Shown piece by piece: positions 8,513 to 16,113 of a stretch of DNA of 64,000 nt. Position numbers and translations under genes: made by a program. The DNA is from Apopatocola sp963618015 (GTDB lineage: Bacteria > Bacillota > Clostridia > Oscillospirales > Oscillospiraceae). Location of the stretch: positions 1-64,000 of the forward strand of contig CAVEQS010000001.1 of NCBI GenBank assembly GCA_963618015.1, written 5' to 3'. The notes beneath the pieces are model-generated. The model had not been told where the DNA came from. It did not search any database and was given only the letters and a program-made list of their open reading frames with translations. The stretch's first letter is position 1. Each line of letters begins with the position of its first letter.

Positions 8513-9727
8513 TCAGGCAGCGGGAGTAAAGGTGCCGTCGGTCTTCTGCGTACCGACGAACTTGAAAGCGCCGTCGGACATGATCTTAATGTAAGCCATA
8601 TCCTTGTTGGCATCGCCGTTCTCGTCGAAGGAAATGCTGCCGGTCACACCGTCAAAGGAGACCTTGGTAAGCGCATCGCGGACCGCTTCGCCGGTAATAT
8701 CACCGGAGACACTCTTGAGCGCCTCGATGATGGCCATGTAAGCGTCGTAGCCAAGCGCGGAAACCGCGGCGACCGTGTCGTTGTTGCCGTTGAGCTTGAG
8801 CGCTTCGGCATCGCCGTTCAGATATGCCTTGAAGCCCTGGACGAACTCGGAGGCACCGGCGTCGTTCTCGTCGAAGAAGGTGGACAGCGCAACGCCTTCG
8901 CAGTTTTCCACACCGGCGTTTTCCATGATGGTGGCGTTCTCCCAGGTATCGCCCGCCATGATACGGGCCGTGATGCCCATATCACGCGCCTGCTTGATGA
9001 TGATGCCGGCGGTCGTGATGGAGGACGGGATGAACAGCACATCGGGGTCTGCCGCCTTGGCCGCGGTCAGGATCGCATTGAAGTCGGTCTCGTTGGTGTT
9101 GTAGGTGCCGGTGTAAACGACCTCGCAGCCTTCCATCTTGGAAAAGGCGTCAGCAAAGTAGTTCGCAAGGCCGGTGGAGTAGTCGTCGCCGTTCTGCATG
9201 ATGACGGCGGCCTTCTTGCAGCCTTCGTTGTTGGCATAGCTCGCCATAACGGTTCCCTGGAACGGGTCAAGGAAGCAGACGCGGAAGTAGTAGTCGTTGC
9301 CGAGGGTTACCTGGGGGTTCGTGCAGGAGCCGCCGATGGCGGGGATCTTCGCCTGCTCAAACGTGGAGCCGGCGGCGATGGACACGCCGGAGCCGTAGGA
9401 GCCGATGACAGCGATGACGCCGCTGCTCACAAGGTTCTGCGCGGCGGTGACAGCCGCGGTCTTGTCGGACTGGTTATCGACCTCAACGAGCTCGATCCTG
9501 TATTCCTTGCCGTTGACCGTCACGCTGGGGACGACCTGGTTGGCATAGCGCGCGCCGAGCACTTCCTGCATACCGCCGGCGCCGTTCTCGCCCGTGGCGG
9601 GCTCAAAGATGCCGACCTTCAGCACATCGCCTTCCATGGCGGCCGCCGGGGAATCGCTGCTTCCGCAGCCGGCAAGCATCGCGCAGAGCATGCACGCGCA
9701 AAGGACAATAGACAAAAACTTTTTCAT
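8513..9727 (-). CDS. livJ: Branched-chain amino acid ABC substrate-binding lipoprotein
   Basis: A 404-residue periplasmic-binding-protein type I fold lipoprotein. The N-terminus is a signal peptide with a lipobox (AMLAGC near residue 20), so it is anchored to the outside of the membrane. The family fold is seen in LKVGIFEPATGENG, VIAVIGSYGSGVSIAAG and AAVIMQNGDDYSTGL. The start is placed at the ATG at 9727, preceded by GGGAGG at a good distance; an upstream in-frame methionine lacks a ribosome binding site. It is the first gene of the liv operon. Ligand specificity (Leu/Ile/Val or other amino acids) is not decidable. Confidence 0.9.
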   Translation of the reverse strand: MKKFLSIVLCACMLCAMLAGCGSSDSPAAAMEGDVLKVGIFEPATGENGAGGMQEVLGARYANQVVPSVTVNGKEYRIELVEVDNQSDKTAAVTAAQNLVSSGVIAVIGSYGSGVSIAAGSTFEQAKIPAIGGSCTNPQVTLGNDYYFRVCFLDPFQGTVMASYANNEGCKKAAVIMQNGDDYSTGLANYFADAFSKMEGCEVVYTGTYNTNETDFNAILTAAKAADPDVLFIPSSITTAGIIIKQARDMGITARIMAGDTWENATIMENAGVENCEGVALSTFFDENDAGASEFVQGFKAYLNGDAEALKLNGNNDTVAAVSALGYDAYMAIIEALKSVSGDITGEAVRDALTKVSFDGVTGSISFDENGDANKDMAYIKIMSDGAFKFVGTQKTDGTFTPAA

Positions 9728-9803
9728 GGTTTTTCCTCCCTCTCCGGAATACGCAAAGTCCGTATATCGCGGACAATTGTGTTTCCATTTCAAATATGAC
9801 GGT

Positions 9804-9832
9804 AGTATAATACCGCCGGGAGGAAATTGCAA
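9804..9832 (-). promoter_or_regulatory. livJ: Promoter of the liv operon
   Basis: On the minus strand TTGCAA (9832-9827) and TATACT (9809-9804) are 17 bp apart, about 75 bp before the livJ start. A small dyad GTCCG...CGGAC lies in the untranslated leader. Confidence 0.55.
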
Positions 9833-9862
9833 CCCTTTTTTTCGCTAAATCGAGAAAAAATT

Positions 9863-11068
9863 TCAAACACTCTCTTGGTTATCGTGCATGGATACGTGCG
9901 GTGTGGCTCGGTAATCGCCGTCCGCAGACTGTAAATCGCGGTTCTCCCAGCCGAGGACATAGAGATCGTGCGCCCGGCTCCCGAGGTCGAACACGCGCCG
10001 GACGGCCTCATTTTCGTCTCTGACACGCGCACTTTTGACGATGACCGGCAGAGCCGCGTGCGTTTTCATCTCCCGCAGCAGCGCGGCTCCCTGTGCGTCA
10101 AACGCCAGGACGCGAAGGTATGGCGGCACGTTGCCGGCGTCTCCGGCGCGCACGCCGAGCGCAGCGCACATCACCATGCGGCGCAGCCGCGCGTGGGCGT
10201 ACCGTTTGGATTTGGCGAGATCGGCGATCTCTTCGGGCGATGCGCCGCGCCGCGCGGCCTCATAAAGCCGGAAGTGCAGCCCCTCCGCTGCATCCGGCAC
10301 TGCGGAAAAATCCTCCGGTGTTTTCTCCCGCAGCCGGGAAAGGCAGGCGATCCGCAGACTCTCCGGGGAGACGAAGCCGCGCCCAGCCTCGTCCGCGCGG
10401 TGAAAGGCGTCCCACGCCTCCTCCGGGATGCGCCCGGAAAGGCTCACCCCTTCGCGAAGCAGCGCGCGCAGCTCGGAGGCGCTCCCCGCGCCGTCATGGA
10501 TCGAGCCCTCCCGCCGGATCGGAATATATTTAAATGTATGTCCGAGCTTTGCTGCCGCGCGGATATATTCGACAGCCAGAAGATCGTTCGGCGTATCGAG
10601 CACCGCCGCGGTATCCCCGAGCAGCACGCGCGCCGCCTTTACGCGCGCTGCGGCAAAAGGCGCACCGCCGGTGAGCGACGCCTTCAGCTCTTCGGAAAAC
10701 GCCGGCGTATCGAGTGCTGCCGCCGTCCTTTCCAGCGCGAGAAGATCGCCGCTCTCACTGCCGAAGGAGAGCGAGTCGATAACGCCGGTTGCTCCGAGCA
10801 GACCCACGCCGCCGCGCGCAAAGCCCTCGGCGGAGGAAAGGCTCCACGGCAGCGGCAGCTCGATCACGAGCGACACGCCGCCGCGCACGGCAGCTGCCGC
10901 GCGGGTAAATTTATCGTAAGAGGCCGCCTCGCCGCGCTGCACGAAATCGCCGGACATGACCGCGACAACGGGCGTATCTGCCCCGCAGATTTCGCGGATT
11001 TTCCGTATCTGATACTGGTGTCCGCCGTGAAACGGGTTATATTCCGCAACGATCCCGACCGCTTTCAT
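9863..11068 (-). CDS. tmcAL: tRNA(Met) cytidine acetate ligase TmcAL
   Basis: A 401-residue nucleotidyltransferase-fold protein. The N-terminal ATP-binding motif is typical (GIVAEYNPFHGGHQYQI, with the HxGH-like HGGH at about residues 14-17), and MSGDFVQRG follows. The family (formerly YlbM, DUF795) acetylates the wobble cytidine of elongator tRNA-Met using acetate and ATP. Interestingly it stands divergent from ackA, which also handles acetate. AAAGGATGG precedes the ATG at 8 nt. Confidence 0.92.
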   Translation of the reverse strand: MKAVGIVAEYNPFHGGHQYQIRKIREICGADTPVVAVMSGDFVQRGEAASYDKFTRAAAAVRGGVSLVIELPLPWSLSSAEGFARGGVGLLGATGVIDSLSFGSESGDLLALERTAAALDTPAFSEELKASLTGGAPFAAARVKAARVLLGDTAAVLDTPNDLLAVEYIRAAAKLGHTFKYIPIRREGSIHDGAGSASELRALLREGVSLSGRIPEEAWDAFHRADEAGRGFVSPESLRIACLSRLREKTPEDFSAVPDAAEGLHFRLYEAARRGASPEEIADLAKSKRYAHARLRRMVMCAALGVRAGDAGNVPPYLRVLAFDAQGAALLREMKTHAALPVIVKSARVRDENEAVRRVFDLGSRAHDLYVLGWENRDLQSADGDYRATPHVSMHDNQESV

Positions 11069-11089
11069 AAGAATCCATCCTTTTTACTC

Positions 11090-11118
11090 TTGCGTTTTGG
11101 AGAAAAGAACGCTAAAAT
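11090..11118 (+). promoter_or_regulatory. ackA: Probable ackA promoter
   Basis: TTGCGT (11090-11095) and TAAAAT (11113-11118) are 17 bp apart in the intergenic region divergent from tmcAL. Confidence 0.45.
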
Positions 11119-11182
11119 AGATATTTGTGAAACAATGATACCCTGATGCGGTAAAATTTTCAACATGGAAAGGATCCCGAAA

Positions 11183-12373
11183 ATGAAGATTCTGGTTATC
11201 AACGCCGGCAGCTCTTCGCTGAAGTATCAGCTCATCGACATGGAGAACGAGTCTCTGCTCGCCAAAGGTCTCTGTGAGCGCATCGGCATCGACGGCCGCC
11301 TGACCCACAAGCCCCAGAACGGCAAGCCCGTTTACGAAGCGGACGTTCCGTTCCCCACCCACAAGGAAGCCATCGAGGCCGTTCTCGAAAAGCTGACCAG
11401 CAAGGAATACGGCGTCGTTGAGACGATGGCGGAGATCGGCGCTGTCGGCCACCGCGTGCTCCACGGCGGCATCGAGTTCACCGAGTCCTGCGTCGTAGAC
11501 GACGCCTGCGAAGCCGCGATCAAAAAGTGCTTCCCCCTCGGGCCTCTGCACAACCCCGCCAACCTTATGGGCATCAAGGCGTGCCAGGCGGCGATGCCCG
11601 GCGTGCCGCAGGTCGCCGTGTTCGACACCTCCTTCGGCATGTCCATGACGCCGGAAGCGTATATCTACGCCATTCCGTATGAGTACTACGAGAACGACTC
11701 CATCCGCCGCTATGGCTTCCACGGCACGTCCCACCGCTTCGTGTCTGCCCGTGCCTGCGAGATCATGGGCAAGAAGGGCACGCGCGTCATCAACTGCCAT
11801 CTCGGCAACGGCTCCTCCATCTCCGCGAGCGTCGACGGCAAGTGCGTCGATACCTCCATGGGTCTTACGCCTCTCGAGGGTCTGCCGATGGGCACCCGCT
11901 CCGGCAACCTTGACCCCGCCATTCTCCAGTTCATCATGAACAAGTACGGCTACACCGCCGACGAGATGCTCAACATCCTCAACAAGAAGTCCGGCGTGCT
12001 CGGCATTTCCGGCGTCGGCTCCGACTTCCGTGATCTCGAGAAGGCTTCCACGGAAGGCAACGAGCGTGCGCAGCTCGCTCTCGATAAGTTTGCTTACGAG
12101 GTCCGCAAGTATATCGGCTCCTACGCGGCGGCCATGGGCGGCGTTGATATCATCACGTTCACCGCCGGTGTTGGCGAGAACAGCCCCGACATGCGCGAGA
12201 GCATCTGCAAGGGTCTTGAGTTCCTCGGCGTCCACGTTGATCACGAGAAAAACCAGGTTCGCGGCAAGGAGACCGACATCTCCGCCGCCGACAGCACCGT
12301 GAAGGTGTACGTCATCCCGACGAACGAAGAGCTGATGATCGCGCGCGACACGCTCTCCCTCGTCACGAAGTAA
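11183..12373 (+). CDS. ackA: Acetate kinase
   Basis: A 396-residue ASKHA-fold kinase interconverting acetyl phosphate plus ADP with acetate plus ATP, the energy-yielding step of acetate fermentation. Motifs seen: MKILVINAGSSSLKYQL at the N-terminus, the VAVFDTSF segment with the catalytic Asp, RYGFHGTSH, and the adenosine site INCHLGNGSSI and FTAGVGENS. The ATG at 11183 is chosen because the mature family starts at KILVINAG and AAAGGA lies before it; an ATG 6 codons upstream gives an atypical extension. No pta is next to it. Confidence 0.97.
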   Translation: MKILVINAGSSSLKYQLIDMENESLLAKGLCERIGIDGRLTHKPQNGKPVYEADVPFPTHKEAIEAVLEKLTSKEYGVVETMAEIGAVGHRVLHGGIEFTESCVVDDACEAAIKKCFPLGPLHNPANLMGIKACQAAMPGVPQVAVFDTSFGMSMTPEAYIYAIPYEYYENDSIRRYGFHGTSHRFVSARACEIMGKKGTRVINCHLGNGSSISASVDGKCVDTSMGLTPLEGLPMGTRSGNLDPAILQFIMNKYGYTADEMLNILNKKSGVLGISGVGSDFRDLEKASTEGNERAQLALDKFAYEVRKYIGSYAAAMGGVDIITFTAGVGENSPDMRESICKGLEFLGVHVDHEKNQVRGKETDISAADSTVKVYVIPTNEELMIARDTLSLVTK

Positions 12374-12384
12374 GGCTTTATCCC

Positions 12385-12422
12385 GCCCGCCCCCTGCTTT
12401 TCCGGCCGGGGGCGGCTTTTTT
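12385..12422 (+). terminator. Intrinsic terminator of ackA
   Basis: A GC-rich stem with one bulge (GCCCGCCCCC against GGGGGCGGC) is followed by six T. It sits 12 bp after the ackA stop. Confidence 0.8.
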
Positions 12423-12437
12423 ATCCGGAGGTTCAAC

Positions 12438-13649
12438 ATGAAAAAATGGAAACCGTTCCTATGTGCGGCGCTCTCGGCGCTGCTTTTGACGGCGCTTACC
12501 GCACCGGCCTATGCTGCGGAGGAGGATACTGTGCTCCAGTTTGACGAAAACGGGGAATTTCGTATTTTGATCGTTGCCGACACGCAGGACACCGCCGCGC
12601 CGCACGAGGCAACGCTCCGTCTGCTCAACGCCGAGCTTGACGCTGCCGATGCCGATCTCGTCGTATTCACCGGCGATCAGGTGCATGGCCCGTCCGTCCG
12701 CACCACAGAAGCGATGGGAAAGGCGCTCGACGCTATTCTCGCGCCCGTGGCCGAGCGCGGCATCCCCTTTGCCGCCGTTTTCGGCAACCACGACGATGAG
12801 GGCGGCGTGAGCAAGGAGACACAGCTCGCCATTTATCGGAGCTATCCCGGCTGCCTTATGTCCGCCGGGCCGGACGATATCACCGGCTGCGGGAACTATA
12901 ATCTTCTCGTCTGGTCCTCGGACGGCAGCCGCCCGGTGTGCAATCTCTGGTTTCTTGACAGCGGGACCTACGGCGAGAAGGGCGTTTCCAAGTACGCCCG
13001 CGTCGAGCAGGATCAGATTGACTGGTACACCTCGACTGCCGCGGCGCTTGAGGAGCAGTACGGCGAAAAGCTCCCCGCCTACCTCTTCCAGCACATCATC
13101 GTCCCGGAGATTTATGATCTTCTGACGGAGGTTCCCGCCTCGGAGAAAAAGGCCGAGGGCGTCGTTGAGGGCTATTCCAGCCGCTCGGGACACTATTACA
13201 AAATGGGTGAAGGCTTCACCGCCGGGCATCTCGGCGAAGCGCCCTGCCCGCCGGATATTCCCTCCGGGGAGTTTGCCGCGATGCGCGATACCGGCGACGT
13301 GGTGGCGGCGTTCTTCGGCCACGATCACAAAAACGACTTTGCCGGAACATATGAAGGTATCGATCTCGTGAATACGACGAGCACCGGCTTTTATATCTAT
13401 GGTGAGCGTGAATACCACGGCGCGCGGCTGGTCATACTGCACGAGAACGCCCCCGCGGAATACGAGACCGAGATGCTCTATTATAAGGATCTCGTCTCCG
13501 AGCCGCTGCCCGGCGGTCTCACCTCCGTGCACGGCAAATATGTGGAGAATATCGTGATCGCCGCCGTTGCCGCTCTTCTTGTAGTCATCGGCGCGGGTGT
13601 ATTTGCGGGCGTTCGCATCGCCAAACGGAAAAAGCAGAAAAAACAATAA
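12438..13649 (+). CDS. Exported, membrane-anchored metallophosphoesterase
   Basis: A 403-residue calcineurin-like phosphoesterase. An N-terminal signal peptide ends near AYAAEED (about residue 28). The metal-binding motifs are complete: ILIVADTQ, VVFTGDQ, FGNHDDEG and FFGHDHKND, with a further histidine in YLFQHIIVPE. A C-terminal hydrophobic helix (NIVIAAVAALLVVIGAGVFAG) and a lysine/arginine tail anchor it facing outwards. The substrate is unknown; related secreted enzymes act on phosphomonoesters or nucleotides. GGAGG precedes the ATG. Confidence 0.85.
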   Translation: MKKWKPFLCAALSALLLTALTAPAYAAEEDTVLQFDENGEFRILIVADTQDTAAPHEATLRLLNAELDAADADLVVFTGDQVHGPSVRTTEAMGKALDAILAPVAERGIPFAAVFGNHDDEGGVSKETQLAIYRSYPGCLMSAGPDDITGCGNYNLLVWSSDGSRPVCNLWFLDSGTYGEKGVSKYARVEQDQIDWYTSTAAALEEQYGEKLPAYLFQHIIVPEIYDLLTEVPASEKKAEGVVEGYSSRSGHYYKMGEGFTAGHLGEAPCPPDIPSGEFAAMRDTGDVVAAFFGHDHKNDFAGTYEGIDLVNTTSTGFYIYGEREYHGARLVILHENAPAEYETEMLYYKDLVSEPLPGGLTSVHGKYVENIVIAAVAALLVVIGAGVFAGVRIAKRKKQKKQ

Positions 13650-13686
13650 GATTTAGCGGATGATCCGTTGAAAAACGCTAAATCTT
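13648..13686 (+). repeat. Inverted repeat at the end of the phosphoesterase gene
   Basis: A perfect 11-bp inverted repeat (AAGATTTAGCG and CGCTAAATCTT, 17-nt gap) includes the last base of the phosphoesterase stop codon and ends just before the -35 of the rplU promoter. It may terminate the upstream message (the following bases are TGTGTT) or bind a regulator. Confidence 0.6.
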
Positions 13687-13689
13687 GTG

Positions 13690-13718
13690 TTGACAAGCTA
13701 TTTTCAGCGTGGTATAGT
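13690..13718 (+). promoter_or_regulatory. rplU: Promoter of rplU-rpmA
   Basis: TTGACA (13690-13695) and TATAGT (13713-13718) with a 17-bp spacer, a near-consensus vegetative promoter. Confidence 0.8.
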
Positions 13719-13724
13719 ATCAGA

Positions 13725-13800
13725 GCCGCATTGAAAGGGTAACTAAGTGAGGGCAACCTCCGCCCGGGAGAGCGAGTCTGCAAGAAAGGCAGGATGTAAA
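13725..13800 (+). promoter_or_regulatory. rplU 5' leader, candidate L21 leader RNA
   Basis: The transcribed leader contains GGGTAACTAAGTGAGG and several small hairpins: GAGG-GCAA-CCTC, and CTGC with GCAG just before the ribosome binding region. Bacillota carry an autoregulatory L21 leader in this position. The match is from memory of its general appearance, not from a covariance model. Confidence 0.45.
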
Positions 13801-14115
13801 ATGAAGCACGCAGTTATCATGACCGGCGGTAAGCAGTACCGCGTCGCCGAGAACGACGTTATCTACGTCGAGAAGCTCAACGTTGCCGATGGCGAGACCG
13901 TCACCTTTGATCAGGTTCTGGCCGTTGTCGACGAGGGCGTCAACGTGTTCGGCACCCCCGTTGTGGAAGGCGCCACCGTGACCGGCAAGATCATCAAGAC
14001 CGGAAAGAGCAAGAAGATCCGTGTCTACAAGATGAAACCCAAGAAAAACTACCGTCGCACGCAGGGCCATCGTCAGCCCTACACGAAGGTGGAAATCACC
14101 GCGATCAACGCTTGA
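13801..14115 (+). CDS. rplU: 50S ribosomal protein L21
   Basis: A 104-residue protein with the L21 landmarks MKHAVIMTGGKQYRVAENDV at the start and KPKKNYRRTQGHRQPYTKVE at the end. It binds 23S rRNA. The start at 13801 gives the family's normal length; an in-frame upstream ATG would add 18 atypical residues. In most Bacillota a small protease gene (prp) lies between rplU and rpmA. Here only 34 bp separate them, so prp is absent from this locus. Confidence 0.97.
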   Translation: MKHAVIMTGGKQYRVAENDVIYVEKLNVADGETVTFDQVLAVVDEGVNVFGTPVVEGATVTGKIIKTGKSKKIRVYKMKPKKNYRRTQGHRQPYTKVEITAINA

Positions 14116-14149
14116 TCCGTACTATTTGACTATTGGAGGTGTGATTTAA

Positions 14150-14410
14150 ATGGCACATAAAAAAGGCATGGGCAGCACCCGCAACGGTCGCGACAGCGAG
14201 TCGAAGCGTCTGGGTGCGAAGCGGGCCGACGGTCAGTTCGTTCTGGCCGGCAACATCCTTGTCAGACAGCGCGGAACGAAGATTCACCCCGGCACCAACG
14301 TGGGCATCGGCGGAGACGACACTCTCTACGCCCTCGTGGACGGCACCGTGAAGTTTGAGCGCATGGGCAAGGACCGCAAAAAGGTCTCTGTTTACGAAAT
14401 CGCGCAGTAA
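14150..14410 (+). CDS. rpmA: 50S ribosomal protein L27, without the N-terminal extension
   Basis: An 86-residue protein reading MAHKKGMGSTRNGRDSESKR, followed by the usual L27 core (LAGNILVRQRGTKIHPGTNVG). Typical Bacillota L27 begins with a short hydrophobic extension, removed by the protease Prp before the conserved Ala-His-Lys-Lys. Here translation starts directly at the mature sequence. That agrees with the missing prp gene. GGAGGTG precedes the ATG. Confidence 0.97.
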   Translation: MAHKKGMGSTRNGRDSESKRLGAKRADGQFVLAGNILVRQRGTKIHPGTNVGIGGDDTLYALVDGTVKFERMGKDRKKVSVYEIAQ

Positions 14411-14416
14411 TTACCC

Positions 14417-14448
14417 AAAGAGACCGACGGGCTCGTCGGTCTCTTTTT
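14417..14448 (+). terminator. Intrinsic terminator after rpmA
   Basis: AAAGAGACCGACG pairs with CGTCGGTCTCTTTTT across a four-base loop, giving a stem of 13 bp with a T run. obg starts only 26 bp further on, so its expression probably depends on read-through. Confidence 0.85.
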
Positions 14449-14473
14449 ATTTTCAAAGACAGGTGGAACACGC

Positions 14474-15757
14474 ATGAGCTACGGATTTGTAGATAAAGTC
14501 ACCATCAGCGTTTACGCCGGCAAGGGCGGTGACGGTGCCGTCACCTTCCACCGCGAGAAATTTGTCGCGGCGGGCGGGCCGGACGGCGGCGACGGCGGAC
14601 GCGGCGGCGATGTGATCCTCGTTGTGGACGATCATATGTCCACGCTGATGGATTTCCGCTATAAGCGTAAATTTACCGCGGCCAACGGAAAAAACGGTCT
14701 CAACAAGCGCTGCTCCGGCAAGGACGGCGAGAACGTCACGATCCGCGTGCCGCGCGGCACGCTCGTGCGCGACAAGGCCACCGGCGGCATCATGGCCGAC
14801 ATGTCCACGGGCGAGCCGTTCGTCGCCGCCCGCGGCGGGCGCGGCGGCTGGGGCAACCAGCATTTTGCCACGCCGACGCGGCAGGTGCCCCGCTTTGCCA
14901 AGCCCGGCATGCCCGGCGAGAGCCATGAGCTCATTCTGGAGCTCAAGCTGCTCGCAGACGTCGGTCTTGTCGGCTTCCCGAACGTCGGCAAATCGACGCT
15001 GCTCGCGAGTGTTTCCCGCGCGCGGCCGAAGATCGCGGACTATCACTTCACGACCCTCTCCCCCAATCTCGGCGTTGTCTACGTGGCCGAGGGTGCTTCC
15101 TTTGTGCTGGCGGATATCCCCGGCATCATCGAAGGCGCGAGCGAGGGCGCGGGACTTGGCCACGATTTTCTCCGCCATATCGACCGCTGCCGTCTGCTCA
15201 TCCACGTGGTAGACGTCGCCGGGAGCGAGGGACGCGACCCCATCGAGGATTTTGAAACCATCAACCGTGAGCTTGCGGACTACTCCCCCACGCTCGCCTC
15301 GCGCCCGCAGATCGTCGCAGCGAACAAGTGCGATCTGCTCGGCGATGACCGCGAGCCGATCGAGCGGCTGAAAAAGCACGTGGAAGAGCAGGGCTATGAG
15401 TTTTTCGAGCTCTCTGCCGCCACGACAGCCGGAACGAAAGAGCTCATGCAGCGCGCCGCTGCCATGCTCTCTACGCTCCCGCCGATCGCGGTATACGAGC
15501 CGGACTATGTTCCGCCCGCGCCCGATCTCGGCTCGCCCGAGGATGTGGAGATTGAAGAGGACGACGGCGTCTGGTATGTCTCCGGTCCCTGGATGGATCG
15601 CCTTGTTTCGACTGTCAACTTCACCGACTATGAAAGCCGGATGTATTTTGACAAGTCGCTGCGCGACGCCGGGATCTACGAGCGCATGGAAGCGCTCGGC
15701 ATCCACGACGGCGACACCATTTCCATCTGCGGCATGACGTTTGAATACAAATCATGA
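14474..15757 (+). CDS. obg: GTPase Obg/CgtA
   Basis: A 427-residue ribosome-associated GTPase needed for 50S maturation. Domains in order: glycine-rich Obg fold (1-158; GGDGGRGGDV, RGGRGGWGN), G domain with Walker A GFPNVGKST near 168, DIPG, NKCD near 284 and SAAT, and a C-terminal OCT domain from about 345 to the end (VWYVSGPWMDRLVSTVNF). All GTP-binding motifs are intact. Confidence 0.97.
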   Translation: MSYGFVDKVTISVYAGKGGDGAVTFHREKFVAAGGPDGGDGGRGGDVILVVDDHMSTLMDFRYKRKFTAANGKNGLNKRCSGKDGENVTIRVPRGTLVRDKATGGIMADMSTGEPFVAARGGRGGWGNQHFATPTRQVPRFAKPGMPGESHELILELKLLADVGLVGFPNVGKSTLLASVSRARPKIADYHFTTLSPNLGVVYVAEGASFVLADIPGIIEGASEGAGLGHDFLRHIDRCRLLIHVVDVAGSEGRDPIEDFETINRELADYSPTLASRPQIVAANKCDLLGDDREPIERLKKHVEEQGYEFFELSAATTAGTKELMQRAAAMLSTLPPIAVYEPDYVPPAPDLGSPEDVEIEEDDGVWYVSGPWMDRLVSTVNFTDYESRMYFDKSLRDAGIYERMEALGIHDGDTISICGMTFEYKS

Positions 15758-15768
15758 AATATTATTCA

Positions 15769-15799
15769 CAAACCCTCTTCCCGAACGGGAGAGGGTTTT
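15769..15799 (+). terminator. Intrinsic terminator of obg
   Basis: AAACCCTCTTCCC pairs with GGGAGAGGGTTTT around the loop GAAC with one bulged T. Confidence 0.75.
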
Positions 15800-15840
15800 G
15801 TGTTTTTTCGCCGATTCTGTCTTTCCATTGCTAAAGTGTA

Positions 15841-15869
15841 TTGACAGACCAAAACCATAGGGATATAAT
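15841..15869 (+). promoter_or_regulatory. Consensus promoter of the met leader and metNIQ
   Basis: TTGACA (15841-15846) and TATAAT (15864-15869) with a 17-bp spacer: a perfect vegetative consensus. Transcription should start near 15876, about 17 nt before the leader's ribosome binding site. Confidence 0.85.
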
Positions 15870-15906
15870 GCAGACAACTTGATTCCAGTGGGAAGGAGCT
15901 CAGCCA

Positions 15907-16020
15907 ATGCGTCGTACGTTCGCCAGCATGATGACCGAGATGTGCATGAACATGATGATGTGCATGCGCAGCTTTGCTGCGCGTTCCGATGGCCATTTGC
16001 TGACTGCTTTTCAGGGATAA
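15907..16020 (+). CDS. Methionine-rich leader peptide, candidate attenuator peptide
   Basis: A 37-codon frame ATG to TAA. AAGGAG (15893-15898) lies 8 nt before the ATG, an ideal spacing. The peptide holds 9 methionines; residues 8-20 read MMTEMCMNMMMCM, that is 8 Met and 2 Cys in 13 residues. The rest is ordinary (RSFAARSDGHLLTAFQG at the end). It lies between a consensus promoter and an intrinsic terminator, directly upstream of the methionine importer. I read it as a leader peptide at which ribosomes stall when charged Met-tRNA is scarce. A Met/Cys-rich metal-binding peptide is the alternative. The peptide is visible; the regulatory role is inference. Confidence 0.75.
   Translation: MRRTFASMMTEMCMNMMMCMRSFAARSDGHLLTAFQG
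15964..15984 (+). promoter_or_regulatory. Pause-type hairpin inside the leader frame
   Basis: GCGCAGC (15966-15972) and GCTGCGC (15976-15982) form a perfect 7-bp stem with loop TTT, extended by an A-T and a T-G pair. It starts at the last Met codon of the run, where a 1:2 hairpin of a classical attenuator is expected. Its 3' arm can also pair with GCGCAGT at 16025-16031. Confidence 0.55.
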
Positions 16021-16023
16021 AAA

Positions 16024-16051
16024 GGCGCAGTCCGGGAAAACCGGGCCTGCG
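16024..16051 (+). promoter_or_regulatory. Second leader hairpin
   Basis: CGCAG (16026-16030) with CTGCG (16047-16051), and CCGG (16032-16035) with CCGG (16041-16044), form a stem just after the leader stop codon. It competes with the alternative pairing of its 5' arm to 15976-15982. Confidence 0.5.
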
Positions 16052-16060
16052 GTTTTGTGA

Positions 16061-16092
16061 AGCGGGATGCCAAAATGGCAGCCTGCTTTTTT
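16061..16092 (+). terminator. Attenuator terminator in front of metN
   Basis: AGCGGGATGCCA pairs with TGGCAGCCTGCT (12 bp with one mismatch and one G-T) around AAA, followed by six T. It lies downstream of the promoter and leader peptide and ends 20 bp before metN, so it must be overcome for metNIQ to be expressed. An alternative pairing is visible: GCCATTT (15992-15998) with AAATGGC (16073-16079), plus CTGCTTT (16004-16010) with GAAGCGG (16059-16065). It would break this terminator when the end of the leader frame is free of ribosomes. Confidence 0.8.
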
Positions 16093-16113
16093 GTTTGTTA
16101 GGAGGGTTCGCTT

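Noticed and set aside
7424..9799. 791-codon open frame on the plus strand
   Set aside because: It runs antisense through livM, livH and livJ and reflects their codon bias only.
15770..16113. SAM riboswitch or Met T-box in front of metN
   Set aside because: Neither the S-box core nor the T-box sequence (a GGGTGG-type stretch and the specifier loop) is visible. The region is filled by the leader frame and the hairpins.
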